Of a stretch of 64,000 bases of DNA, positions 34,845 through 44,960 are shown piece by piece. The stretch is from Jannaschia formosa (GTDB lineage Bacteria; Pseudomonadota; Alphaproteobacteria; Rhodobacterales; Rhodobacteraceae): the NCBI RefSeq assembly GCF_003340555.1, contig NZ_QPLJ01000015.1, positions 1 to 64,000 of the forward strand. Reading direction: 5' to 3'. Positions within the stretch are counted from its first letter, which is position 1; the number at the start of each line of letters is the position of its first letter. The notes below the pieces were generated by a model that worked only from the letters and a program-made list of their open reading frames with translations, searched no databases and had not been told where the DNA came from. The position numbers and the translations under genes are program-made.

Positions 34845-35357
34845 TCAGTCCGGGTGCAACGTTCCGCGGTAGCGGATCAGCAGGCCGATCCCGGGCAGGC
34901 GGGCCGAGACGTCGAAGCGGACGGCCTCGGCCTCGGCTGTCTCCACCCCGCCGCCGGTCAGGACGGATGGCAGGGGCAGGGGCCCGGCCCGCAGCCCCGC
35001 GACCGTCACGGAAAGCGCGTCCGCCCGCGCCTCCGCCTGCAGGAGGACGGTGGCGGGGCCGAGGCGCTCGGCGATGCGGCCATCGGGGCGCAGGCGCTGG
35101 TGGGAGACGACCGGGAACCCGTCGAAGCTGCGGGTCCAGATCTCGCCCGGCCCGTCCTGCGCGATCGTCAGGGTCAGGGGCAGGGTCCCCTCGGCCCCAG
35201 GATAACCCGCGCTGCGCGCCGCGAGACGGGCGGCGCCGGTGCCCTGCGTCAGCTCCGCCATGCCGCGCCAGCGGCCAGGGCCGCCATGAAGGCGGCGGAG
35301 CGCGGGCGGCAGGGCGTCGAACGCGGCGCCGAGGGCCCGCCTGTAGAGCGGAGTTAT
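34845..35357 (-). CDS. DUF4166 protein with apparent ATA start
   Basis: A 170-aa protein matching DUF4166: LPPALRRLHG, RWRGMAELTQGTGAARLAA, EIWTRSFDGFPVVSHQRL, ERLGPATVLLQAEA, LPLPSVL and the closing FDVSARLPGIGLLIRYRGTL. The domain begins directly after position 35357, yet the frame has no ATG, GTG or TTG from there back to a GTG at 35519, which would lie 160 bases inside the DCC gene. At 35357-35355 is ATA, overlapping the DCC stop as ATAA, exactly where other pairs in this window have ATGA. I therefore annotate an AUA start, or a start lost by ATG-to-ATA mutation. Confidence 0.65.
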   Translation of the reverse strand: MTPLYRRALGAAFDALPPALRRLHGGPGRWRGMAELTQGTGAARLAARSAGYPGAEGTLPLTLTIAQDGPGEIWTRSFDGFPVVSHQRLRPDGRIAERLGPATVLLQAEARADALSVTVAGLRAGPLPLPSVLTGGGVETAEAEAVRFDVSARLPGIGLLIRYRGTLHPD

Positions 35358-35815
35358 GCCGCGGCGGGCAGGTCGAGGAAGCGGTCGCGAAGCTCCGGCG
35401 TGGGCATCAGGCAGTGATCGGTGCGGCCGAACCAGCGATATCGGTTGCGCGCGACGGCATGGTAGAGCGCCGAGGAGAGCGGCTCCGGGATCGCCCGCGA
35501 CAGGGCCAGCGCGCGCCACGGGCAGCCCAGCGCCGACATGGCGGCGGCGAAGGCCGGAAGGCGCTCATGGATGCGGCCGTCGACGATGACGAGATTGGTC
35601 TCGAACGCGTCGGTCGGCAGCCCGAGATCGCGGTAGAGAAGCTGGCCCAGCGGCGATTGCGCAGTCGCGAAGCGGAAGCGCCCGGCGCGGTCGTGGCGCA
35701 GCACGAAGCGGAAGAAGCCGGAGCAGAGCACGCATTCCCCGTCGAAGACGATCGCGTCATGCCGGCCCAGCGCCGCACGGGCAGGGGCGGAGAGGTCGGA
35801 GACGGGGCGGCTCAT
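35354..35815 (-). CDS. DCC-family thiol oxidoreductase (DUF393)
   Basis: A 153-aa protein of the DCC/DUF393 family, a thioredoxin-like group named for its DxxCxxC motif, here FDGECVLCSGF with Cys28 and Cys31. Later conserved blocks RFATAQSPLGQLL and WRALALSRAIPEPL are present. Redox partner unknown. It is coupled to the DUF4166 gene downstream; in related genomes these families are also neighbours as far as I recall. ATG at 35815. Confidence 0.85.
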   Translation of the reverse strand: MSRPVSDLSAPARAALGRHDAIVFDGECVLCSGFFRFVLRHDRAGRFRFATAQSPLGQLLYRDLGLPTDAFETNLVIVDGRIHERLPAFAAAMSALGCPWRALALSRAIPEPLSSALYHAVARNRYRWFGRTDHCLMPTPELRDRFLDLPAAA

Positions 35816-35921
35816 GCCCCCGGGGATAGCCGCTGCGGCGCCTTCTGGCCATGCGGCATCGCGCCGGGGAACCGCGGGCGGCGTCTTCCGCGTTTGTCCT
35901 GTAATCGAAGGAGGATTCCAG

Positions 35922-36080
35922 ATGACGACGCCCAAGACCCCGCCGCGGACCGACCGGCCCGGCAAGCCCCGCGAAGTGCCCGCCGACAGCCCCGTCGGCA
36001 CGACACATGACCCGAACTCGGTCACGACCGGCACGGAGGTCGAACCGGACGACCGGTTCCCGCCGAAGACCCGCAAGTGA
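35922..36080 (+). CDS. 52-aa hydrophilic protein, unknown
   Basis: A very hydrophilic 52-residue protein rich in Pro, Thr, Asp and Lys, with PKTPPRTDRPGKPREVP and a closing DDRFPPKTRK. It has an excellent ribosome site (GAAGGAGGATTCCAG before ATG) and is followed by a hairpin, so it looks like a real, independently transcribed small gene. Probably disordered. No family recognised. Confidence 0.7.
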   Translation: MTTPKTPPRTDRPGKPREVPADSPVGTTHDPNSVTTGTEVEPDDRFPPKTRK

Positions 36081-36084
36081 AGAG

Positions 36085-36107
36085 GGGCCCCGGCACGTCC
36101 GGGGCCC
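36085..36107. terminator. Hairpin between convergent small genes
   Basis: 9-bp stem GGGCCCCGG (36085-36093) / CCGGGGCCC (36099-36107), loop CACGT, 4 bases after the 52-aa gene and 14 before the HlyU gene end. Followed by GTTCG only; may act on both strands. Confidence 0.5.
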
Positions 36108-36120
36108 GTTCGCTGGCAGC

Positions 36121-36384
36121 TCAGTCGAAGATGCGGTCGCCCTGCTGGTCGATGACCTGCTTCGCCTTCAGGATGGACGCATCGACGGCCCCGTCGTGGT
36201 CGCGCAACGTGTCCGCCCGGATCAGCTGATGAGTCCGGCCGTCCTTCTCGATGGTCGCGGCAACACGGAAACCGTCGCCTGTCTTCTGCGGCGCGGGGGT
36301 GATCGTGTAGCCCTTGTACTCCTCGGAGGGCAGGGCAGCGGGCTCGGACGCGCCGCCGCCGAAAATCTTCTTCAGTATCGACAT
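36121..36384 (-). CDS. HlyU family protein
   Basis: An 87-aa protein of the HlyU family (Pfam HlyU, distinct from the ArsR-type Vibrio HlyU fold by length): MSILKKIFGGG start, EEYKGYTITPAPQK, and a C-terminal HQLIRADTLRDHDGAVDASI helix. Often annotated as a transcriptional activator of virulence genes, but without a clear DNA-binding motif; the function in Rhodobacterales is unknown. It is 3 bases downstream of the low-GC gene coupled to rpoD, so may be read from the rpoD transcript. Confidence 0.8.
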   Translation of the reverse strand: MSILKKIFGGGASEPAALPSEEYKGYTITPAPQKTGDGFRVAATIEKDGRTHQLIRADTLRDHDGAVDASILKAKQVIDQQGDRIFD

Positions 36385-36387
36385 TGG

Positions 36388-36773
36388 TTACCTCACCATT
36401 CTCGCCGCAAGAAAGCTTGCCACTTTCGAAGCCTCGTCCAACTGGTAGATCTTCAGCTTCACGTCGTTGTACTTAGTCGGTTCTGACCGAGCAAAGGCGG
36501 TAAGCACCTCATCTTTGTTGAACCAACCATTACGAAATGCGGGACTTCTAAAGTATATCAGCACAGAATGCTGGTTCAACACCGCCGATAGAAGCCAATC
36601 ACCGCCGGAGTAAGCGCGTAGATCCCTCGAAATGTAGCCGTGCGAGTCCGGACGTGCCTCCAGCGTTGGAAGCTCAGAAAAGCAAAAGGCGAGCCGAAGG
36701 AATGCATCTGTTACATTCGGCGACGGGACTTCGGCCATCTGCTTTCGCAGCAGCCTAATCCCGTCATCCGTGA

Positions 36774-36777
<4 letters not shown>
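36388..36777 (-). CDS. Orphan gene coupled to rpoD, unknown
   Basis: A 129-aa protein with no family I recognise. The GTG start at 36777 overlaps the rpoD TGA as GTGA, and the stop is 3 bases from the HlyU gene. The protein is mixed alpha/beta in look: an N-terminal helix ([16 protein letters not shown]), [15 protein letters not shown], then [19 protein letters not shown] and a C-terminal [14 protein letters not shown] helix. Base composition is visibly more AT-rich and codon choice less biased than in rpoD or dnaG (many AAA, GTA, TTA-type codons), suggesting recent acquisition. Coding status is supported by the overlap and uninterrupted frame; role unknown. Confidence 0.65.
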
Positions 36778-38759
<1,982 letters not shown>

Positions 38760-38842
38760 CCGTTGTCCCTCCGGCGGAATCATCGAATCTGATCAAGCGT
38801 GAACGAATCACTAGCGCGAATCGCCGGGGGCCGCACCCCGAA

Positions 38843-40864
38843 TCACTTTTTGCGGCGGGTCTTCCTCGGCGGCGTGGCCAGCAGATCGTCGTAGTAGGAG
38901 GCGTTGGAGGCTTCCGCCACCGCTTCCCCCTTCATGCCGTCGCTGACGCGGGCCGCGTCGTGGCGGCGCCGGGCCGCTTGGGCCAGGCGCCATGTCATCG
39001 CTTCGTCGCCGCCATCGGCGAAATCCTCCAGCGCCTCGCGCGCTTCCCGGTCGATGCCCCGCCGCGTGTCGAGGCTGACGAAGGCACCCTCGATGCAGGG
39101 GCGCGCGTCGTCGGCGGTCGCTCCGGGCCGAGCGACCGGCGAGATGCGGATTTGGGGCTGAGCAAGAAGGGAATCAAGCGCATCGGGCCCTATCGCGTCG
39201 ATTAGATGCGCGCGGGCCGCGTCCGGCGCGGCACCGGGCGGCAGGCGCAGCAGCGCCGTGGCCAACCGCCCGTGGTCGCCCCGCGACCAAGAAGTGCCTT
39301 CCAGCCGCTCGGCGAACTCCTCGATCAGGGCGGGATGCAGGACCAGCCCGGCCAACGCGACCTGCTCCAGAAGCGCGTCGGGGTCGAGCGCGCCCTGCAC
39401 CAGCGCCGAGGTGCGGGTCGTCGTGGCGGCGGGGAGGGGCGCGCCGCGGCGCGGGCGCCGCCTGTTGCCCTGCCAGGGCCGGTCGGGCGGCGAGGGCGCC
39501 CAACGCCCGTCCTCGGGCGGGGGGGCCCAGCGCCCGTCCTCGGGCGGCGGCGGAGGCGCGGCGGGCAGGGCGTCGGTGACCGGCACGCCGAACAGCTCGG
39601 CCCGTAGGCGCGCCACCTCCTGCCCGTAATGGCGGCGCAGGCTGGCATCGGAGATCCGGCCCAGCAGCGCGCGCAGGTCGCGGTCCAGCATCGCCCGACG
39701 CTCGGGGCTGTCGAAGCTGCGACCCTCGGTGGCGCGCCGCCAGAGCAGCGTCAGCATCGGCACCGCGTCGTCCAGCACCCGCCGCATCGCGCCCGGTCCC
39801 TCGGCGCGGATCAGGTCGTCGGGGTCGACGCCCTCGGGCAGGATCGCGAAACGCAGCGCCTGCCCGGCCTCCACCAGCGGCAGCGCCAGGTCAGCCACGC
39901 GCAGCCCCGCCTTCTGTCCCGCTGCGTCGCCGTCCAGCGCGATCAGCGGCTCTGGCGAGACGCGCCACATCAGCTGCAGCTGCCGCTCGGTGACGGCGGT
40001 GCCCAGCGGCGCGACGGCGGCCTCGAATCCCGCTTGGGACAGCGCGATCACGTCCATGTAGCCCTCGGCCACGACGAGCGGCTGGCCCTTGCCCGCCGCC
40101 GTCCGCGCCGCGCGCAGGTTGTAGAGGTTCGCGCCCTTGTCGAAGAGCTCGGTTTCCGGCGAGTTCAGGTATTTGGCCGGCGCGTTCGGGTTCATCGCGC
40201 GCCCCCCGAAGCCGATGACACGGTCGCGCGCGTCACGGATCGGGAAGATGATGCGGTTGATGAAGCGGTCGCGCCGACGCCCGTCCTCCTCGACCAGCGC
40301 GAGGCCCGCCGCCTCGATCCTCTCGAAAGGGATGTCCTTGGCCAAGAGCGCCGTCAGCAGGGCGTCGGGCTGGGAGGGCGCGAAGCCGATCTCGAACCGA
40401 TCCAGCGTCTCGGGGGCGAGCCTGCGCCGCTCCAGATAGGCGCGGGCCTCCTGCGCGGCACCGGTCTTGAGCTGCATCCGGAACCACTTCGTCGCGGCCT
40501 CGGTCACCTTGGCGAGTTCCGAGGCGCGGTCCGCCTTCTCCGCCGCCTTCGGATCGCGGGCGGGCATCGGCACCCCGGCCTCGCGGGCGAGGATCTCGAC
40601 GGCCTCCATGAAGCCGACATTCTCGCTTTCCTGCACGAAGCCGAAGAGGTTGCCCTTCGCCTGGCAGCCGAAGCAGTAGTAATAGCCCTTGCTGTCCACG
40701 ACGTGGAAGCTTGCCGACTTCTCCTGATGGAAGGGGCAGGGCGCCCACCAGTCGCCCTTGGCCTGGTTGGTCTTCTTCATGTCCCAGACGACCTTGCGGC
40801 CGACCACCTGGCTGAGGCTCAGCCGGGATCTGAGGTCGTCGAGGAAGCTGTCTGGCAAGCGCAT
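38843..40864 (-). CDS. dnaG: DNA primase
   Basis: Synthesises RNA primers at the replication fork. The 673-aa protein has the CHC2 zinc ribbon at about residues 43-70 (CPFHQEKSASF ... YYCFGC), the TOPRIM core (VVAEGYMDVIAL with the catalytic Glu, and IALDGDAAG) and a C-terminal helicase-binding domain. The linker before that domain is Pro-rich and contains a tandem 9-residue duplication, PPEDGRWAP twice (around 39490-39545). ATG at 40864. Confidence 0.97.
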   Translation of the reverse strand: MRLPDSFLDDLRSRLSLSQVVGRKVVWDMKKTNQAKGDWWAPCPFHQEKSASFHVVDSKGYYYCFGCQAKGNLFGFVQESENVGFMEAVEILAREAGVPMPARDPKAAEKADRASELAKVTEAATKWFRMQLKTGAAQEARAYLERRRLAPETLDRFEIGFAPSQPDALLTALLAKDIPFERIEAAGLALVEEDGRRRDRFINRIIFPIRDARDRVIGFGGRAMNPNAPAKYLNSPETELFDKGANLYNLRAARTAAGKGQPLVVAEGYMDVIALSQAGFEAAVAPLGTAVTERQLQLMWRVSPEPLIALDGDAAGQKAGLRVADLALPLVEAGQALRFAILPEGVDPDDLIRAEGPGAMRRVLDDAVPMLTLLWRRATEGRSFDSPERRAMLDRDLRALLGRISDASLRRHYGQEVARLRAELFGVPVTDALPAAPPPPPEDGRWAPPPEDGRWAPSPPDRPWQGNRRRPRRGAPLPAATTTRTSALVQGALDPDALLEQVALAGLVLHPALIEEFAERLEGTSWSRGDHGRLATALLRLPPGAAPDAARAHLIDAIGPDALDSLLAQPQIRISPVARPGATADDARPCIEGAFVSLDTRRGIDREAREALEDFADGGDEAMTWRLAQAARRRHDAARVSDGMKGEAVAEASNASYYDDLLATPPRKTRRKK

Positions 40865-41050
40865 GCCCTCAATATCGGGTCGCCCCCCGCCGGAGTCGAG
40901 TCGCCGGGGCGAAACTCTCGCCGCTGCGGGAGGTGCCGGGACGACCTGCGGGGGTTGCTGTTGCACCGCGGCCACGGGCCTCGTTGCGCGACCGCGAAAC
41001 CGCCCGGATGCCATCGCGATTCCGGCGCCTTCGCCACCGAGTTTCGCGCC

Positions 41051-41200
41051 ATGAACAGACCGCCGCCTCCACCCCGACCGTTTCCGCTGCCGCTGCTCGC
41101 GGGGGTAGCCTTCGCCTTCGGGCTTGGGATCGCGGTCACCGCGGGCCTTTCGATCGGCGTCGGCACCTCGTCGGTCGCGCTGACGGTACGAGGGGAATAG
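41051..41200 (+). CDS. Possible 49-aa membrane peptide
   Basis: A short open frame encoding MNRPPPPPRPFPLPLL then a glycine-rich hydrophobic segment (AGVAFAFGLGIAVTAGLSIG) that could span the membrane. No clear Shine-Dalgarno sequence precedes it, so coding is doubtful. It lies in the 423-base gap between dnaG (start 40864) and soxG (end 41288); I see nothing else in that gap. It could equally be part of the dnaG promoter region. Confidence 0.3.
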   Translation: MNRPPPPPRPFPLPLLAGVAFAFGLGIAVTAGLSIGVGTSSVALTVRGE

Positions 41201-41287
41201 CGCAGCGGATCGGGGGCGGGGATTCGGTCCGGCGCAGCACGGCACGGGTGAAGCCGCCGCGCGAGGACAGCGGCTTGAGAAGGCTAT

Positions 41288-41791
41288 CTATCCCCGCGCC
41301 GCGACCCCCCGCATCGCGCGCTCCACCTCGTGCACGGCGGTGCCCGTCATCGACCGGAAGACGAAGAGCTCGTACCGATCCGGCCCCGCACGGTGGAACA
41401 GGGCGGGCATGTGGCCGAGCAGGCTGCGCGCCACGCGGCCCTCGCCCAACCCCGCATCGCGAAGGTCGAGCGGCGTCAGCCGCGCCAGCACGGCGCGGGC
41501 GGCCGGCCCCTCCAGCCGCAGAACGGCCCAGGCGTCCGACTGGTCCGTCATCGCGATCTGCGGGATCGGGTCCGGCCTCGGGCCGACCAGAAGGGCCTGG
41601 TTGCGCCCCGACCAGAGCAGCAGCCCGCCGCCGCGCTGGGTGCTGCGCCCCGGGCCGGGCAGCGGGAAGGTGGCGCCATCCAGCGCCATCAGCGAGGTGA
41701 TCGCCTCCGGCACGACCTCCGACAGGGTGGCGTCGCCATTGGCGAGGGGCAGCAGCCCCTCGGCCGGGCTGCGGGCGATGAGGTTAGCCAC
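41288..41791 (-). CDS. soxG: Sarcosine oxidase gamma subunit
   Basis: Gamma subunit of heterotetrameric sarcosine oxidase, 167 aa, a GcvT-like small protein. Motifs LLLWSGRNQALLVGP, TDQSDAWAVLRLEGPAARAV, and the late VARSLLGHMPALFHR and FRSMTGTAVHEVERAM fit SoxG. The GTG start at 41791 overlaps the soxA stop by 8 bases (GTGGCTAA). It helps assemble the enzyme around its flavins. Confidence 0.9.
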   Translation of the reverse strand: MANLIARSPAEGLLPLANGDATLSEVVPEAITSLMALDGATFPLPGPGRSTQRGGGLLLWSGRNQALLVGPRPDPIPQIAMTDQSDAWAVLRLEGPAARAVLARLTPLDLRDAGLGEGRVARSLLGHMPALFHRAGPDRYELFVFRSMTGTAVHEVERAMRGVAARG

Positions 41792-44705
41792 GGGCGCGCC
41801 CTCCCTTCGGGTCGAACTGGACCGGGTCGACGATCTCGACCCGGGTCTGGTGGCCGCGGACGCGGTCGACCATCCGCACCACCTCTCCGTGCCGCGACCG
41901 GCCGTTCCGAAGGAAGCCCAGCGCGATATGGGCGCCCAGCGCCGGCGACCAGCAGGGCGAAGTGACGTAACCCTGATCGTTCGGTGCATCCGGCCGGTCG
42001 CCCTCGCGGTAGAGATGCGCGCCCGCGGTGATCGGCGCGCCGCCGAGGCTGCGCAATCCGACCATCTCCTCGCGGTTCTCCAACAGGGCGGGGCGGCGCG
42101 AGGCCGCCTTGCCGATGCAGTCCTTCCTCTCCGAGATCATCCGGTCCATCCCGATGTCGAAGGCCGTGACGCGGCCCGTGATCTCGGAATGGGTGATGAA
42201 GCCCTTCTCGATCCGGAGCACGTTCAGCGCCTCCATCCCGTAGGGCCCGCCGCCCAGCGCCTCGGCCCGCGCAAGCAGGTCGCGCCAGAGATGGGCGCCG
42301 TAGCGGGACGGCACCGCAATCTCGTAGGCATGTTCCCCCGAGAAGGAGATGCGGAACAGCCGCCCGGGCGTGCCCGCGACGGTGACGGGACCGCAGGCCA
42401 TGAAGGGGAAGGTTTCGTCGGTGACCGGCTCGGCGACGATGGACTGCACCGTCTCGCGGGCACGGGGACCGGCGACCGAAAACTGCGCCCATTGCTCGGT
42501 GGTCGAGATCAGCGCCACGTCGAGATCGGGGCGCAGGCATTGCGTGACGAATTCGAGATGCCGCATGACCTGGTCCGCCGCCGCCGTCGTCGTGGTCATG
42601 ACGTAGTGCTGCGGGCCCAGCCGCGCGGTGGTGCCGTCGTCCATGACATGCCCGTCCTCGCGCAGCATCAGGCCATAGCGGACGCGGCCCTCCTTCAGGG
42701 TCGAGAAGCTGTTGGCATAGACGAAATCAAGCAGCGCCGCGGCGCCCGGCCCCTGGATGTCGATCTTGCCCAGCGTGCTGACATCGGCCACGCCGACCGT
42801 CGTCCGCACCATCGCCGCCTCGCGGCTGCAGGCGGCCCGCCAGTCCTCGTCCCCCTGCGGGAACCATCCGGGGCGGTACCAGAGCCCTGTCTCGATCATC
42901 GGCGCGCCGCGCGCCCGCATCGCCGGGTCGGAGGTGGTGAGCCGTTCGGGCGCGAAGCCCGCGCCGGTCGCCCCCGCCCCCATTGCGCTGATCGGCACGG
43001 GCGAGAAGGGCGGGCGGAACGTCGTCGTCCCGGTCTCGGGGATGCCGCGCCCGGTCGCGTCGGCCAGCACGGCGAGCGCGGCGACGTTCGAGGTCTTGCC
43101 CTGGTCGGTCGCCATGCCCTGCGTCGTGTAGCGCTTCATGTGCTCCACGGAGGCGTAGTTCTCCTGCGCGGCCTGGCGCACGTCCTTCACGGTCACGTCG
43201 TTCTGGAAGTCGAGCCAGGCGCGGTGCCGCGTGCCCTTCGGTCCGCGGACGTCCAGGGGTGCGATCTGGCGGGGCGGCGTGGCGTCGGCCTTCGGCAGGG
43301 CGGTGCTCGCGTGCTGGCGACCGATCCGCGCCAGGGCGGCCTGCGCCGCCTCCCGCCCGCTCTCCAGCGCCTGCGCGGTCGAGAAGAGACCGGCGGCGGC
43401 GCCCGCGACGGTCATGCCGGGCACCGCGCCGTCCCTCGGCACGAAGGTTGCCAGCGTCTCGTCCCAGACCGGCCGGGCCCCCAGGTGGCAGGTCAGGTGC
43501 AGCGTCGGGTTCCACCCGCCCGAGACGGCGAGCGCGTCGCACTCGATCCAGCGGCGGCCGCCGCCCGACGGGCGGATCTCGATCCGCGTCAGCCCCAGCC
43601 TGCCGGAGGTGCCGACGACCTCGCCCCGGATCGCCCCCTCGGGCGCGTCCTCGCGCGGGTCGATCACCGCGGGCACCTCGATCCCCGCCGCGCGCAGGTC
43701 GGCGGCGGTGCGGTGCCCGTCGTCCGAGGTGGTGAAGATCGCGATCCGGTGGCCCGGGGCGACCCCCCAGCGGCGCAGGTAGGCGCGGACGGCCGAGCCG
43801 AGCATGATCCCCGGCCGGTCGTTCATCGGGAAGGCGATGTGCCGCTCGAGCGCACCCGCCGCCAGAACGCAGGACTTCGCCGCGATCCGCCAGAAGCAGT
43901 CGCGCGGCAGGTCCGGGTGCGGGTCGGCGAGGTGGTGCGACACCCGCTCCAGCGCGCCGTAGGTCCCGCCGTCATAGGCACCGGTCACGGTGGTGCGGGG
44001 CATGACGCGGACGCCCATTGCACGCAGCGCCGCGACGGTCTCGGCGGCCCAGGCATGGCCCGGTCTGCCGTCCACCGCCTCGGCCTCTCGGGTCAGGCGG
44101 CCGCCGAGGATTTCGTCCTCGTCGGCCAGGATCACGTCCGCCCCGGCTTCCGCCGCTTCACGCGCCGCCATCAGCCCCGCCGGTCCGCCACCCACCACCA
44201 GCAGGTCGCAATGGGCGAAGGCCTTTTCCTGCCGCCACGGGTCTGGGTCCCCCGAAAGCGCCCCCAGCCCTGCCGCGCGGCGGATCAGGGGCTCGTAGAG
44301 CTTTTCCCAGGCCTTGGGCGGCCACATGAAGGTCTTGTAATAGAAGCCTGCGCCTAGGAACGGCGCGGCGAGGTCGTTGACCTCCAGCACGTCGAGGCCA
44401 AGCGAGGGCCAGGCGTTCTGGCTGCGCGTGCGCAGCCCGTGGATCGCCGGTTGCACGGTGGCGCGGACGTTCGGGATGCGGCGGGCGCCGTCATGGGTGG
44501 TGATGAGGGCGTTGGGCTCGGCGCTGTCGGCCGTCAGCGGCCCGCGCGGGCGGTGATACTTGAAGCTGCGGCCCATCAGCCGCGTGCCCTGCGCCAGCAG
44601 GGCCGAGGCGACGGTGTCGCCCGCGTAACCCTTCACCCAGTCGTTGTCGAAACGGAACTTCAGCGGCGCGTCGCGGTCGATCAGGCCGTAGCCGGGCACC
44701 CTCAT
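41784..44705 (-). CDS. soxA: Sarcosine oxidase alpha subunit
   Basis: 973-aa alpha subunit. Domains in order: N-terminal 2Fe2S-fold-like region (WVKGYAGDTVASALLAQG), NAD/FAD-type Rossmann domain (CDLLVVGGGPAGLMAAREAA) and a C-terminal GcvT/tetrahydrofolate-binding half (TTVGVADVSTLGKIDIQGPG, then MEALNVLRIEKGFIT and GMDRMISERKDCIGK). It passes the methyl group of sarcosine to tetrahydrofolate, or releases formaldehyde. ATG at 44705 overlaps soxD's stop as ATGA. Confidence 0.96.
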   Translation of the reverse strand: MRVPGYGLIDRDAPLKFRFDNDWVKGYAGDTVASALLAQGTRLMGRSFKYHRPRGPLTADSAEPNALITTHDGARRIPNVRATVQPAIHGLRTRSQNAWPSLGLDVLEVNDLAAPFLGAGFYYKTFMWPPKAWEKLYEPLIRRAAGLGALSGDPDPWRQEKAFAHCDLLVVGGGPAGLMAAREAAEAGADVILADEDEILGGRLTREAEAVDGRPGHAWAAETVAALRAMGVRVMPRTTVTGAYDGGTYGALERVSHHLADPHPDLPRDCFWRIAAKSCVLAAGALERHIAFPMNDRPGIMLGSAVRAYLRRWGVAPGHRIAIFTTSDDGHRTAADLRAAGIEVPAVIDPREDAPEGAIRGEVVGTSGRLGLTRIEIRPSGGGRRWIECDALAVSGGWNPTLHLTCHLGARPVWDETLATFVPRDGAVPGMTVAGAAAGLFSTAQALESGREAAQAALARIGRQHASTALPKADATPPRQIAPLDVRGPKGTRHRAWLDFQNDVTVKDVRQAAQENYASVEHMKRYTTQGMATDQGKTSNVAALAVLADATGRGIPETGTTTFRPPFSPVPISAMGAGATGAGFAPERLTTSDPAMRARGAPMIETGLWYRPGWFPQGDEDWRAACSREAAMVRTTVGVADVSTLGKIDIQGPGAAALLDFVYANSFSTLKEGRVRYGLMLREDGHVMDDGTTARLGPQHYVMTTTTAAADQVMRHLEFVTQCLRPDLDVALISTTEQWAQFSVAGPRARETVQSIVAEPVTDETFPFMACGPVTVAGTPGRLFRISFSGEHAYEIAVPSRYGAHLWRDLLARAEALGGGPYGMEALNVLRIEKGFITHSEITGRVTAFDIGMDRMISERKDCIGKAASRRPALLENREEMVGLRSLGGAPITAGAHLYREGDRPDAPNDQGYVTSPCWSPALGAHIALGFLRNGRSRHGEVVRMVDRVRGHQTRVEIVDPVQFDPKGGRARG

Positions 44706-44953
44706 CGCGCAAGCTCCACCGAGGCGATCTCGTGCGTGGCCGTGTCGCGGGAGACGACGAGCCAGGCGCCGCAGCCCGCCTCGTGCTGCCAGAGGTCGCG
44801 GGTAGGTCCGCAGGGATTGTCTCGCAGGTGGAGATAGGCGTCCCATGCCTCGGGCGGGGCGTCGGCGGCGGGGCGGTCGAGCCAGGTCTCGTGCCCCAGG
44901 TAGTAGAATTCGCGCCGGTCTCGGTCGCCGCAGAGCGGGCAGGTCAGTCGCAT
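44702..44953 (-). CDS. soxD: Sarcosine oxidase delta subunit
   Basis: 83-aa zinc-binding delta subunit: CPLC at residues 5-8, and HEAGCGAWL at about 57-65 complete the Cys3-His zinc site known from SoxD structures. DNPCGPTRDLW is another conserved block. It sits between soxB and soxA and is coupled to both (7-base gap after soxB, ATGA overlap with soxA). Confidence 0.94.
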   Translation of the reverse strand: MRLTCPLCGDRDRREFYYLGHETWLDRPAADAPPEAWDAYLHLRDNPCGPTRDLWQHEAGCGAWLVVSRDTATHEIASVELAR

Positions 44954-44960
44954 CTCGATC

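Noticed and set aside
35358-35519. GTG at 35519 as the start of the DUF4166 gene
   Set aside because: It would add 54 residues of out-of-frame DCC-gene sequence with no domain similarity and overlap that gene by about 165 bases.
39490-39545. Tandem 27-base duplication in dnaG considered as a mobile-element footprint
   Set aside because: It is an in-frame duplication of PPEDGRWAP in the flexible linker, with no insertion signature.
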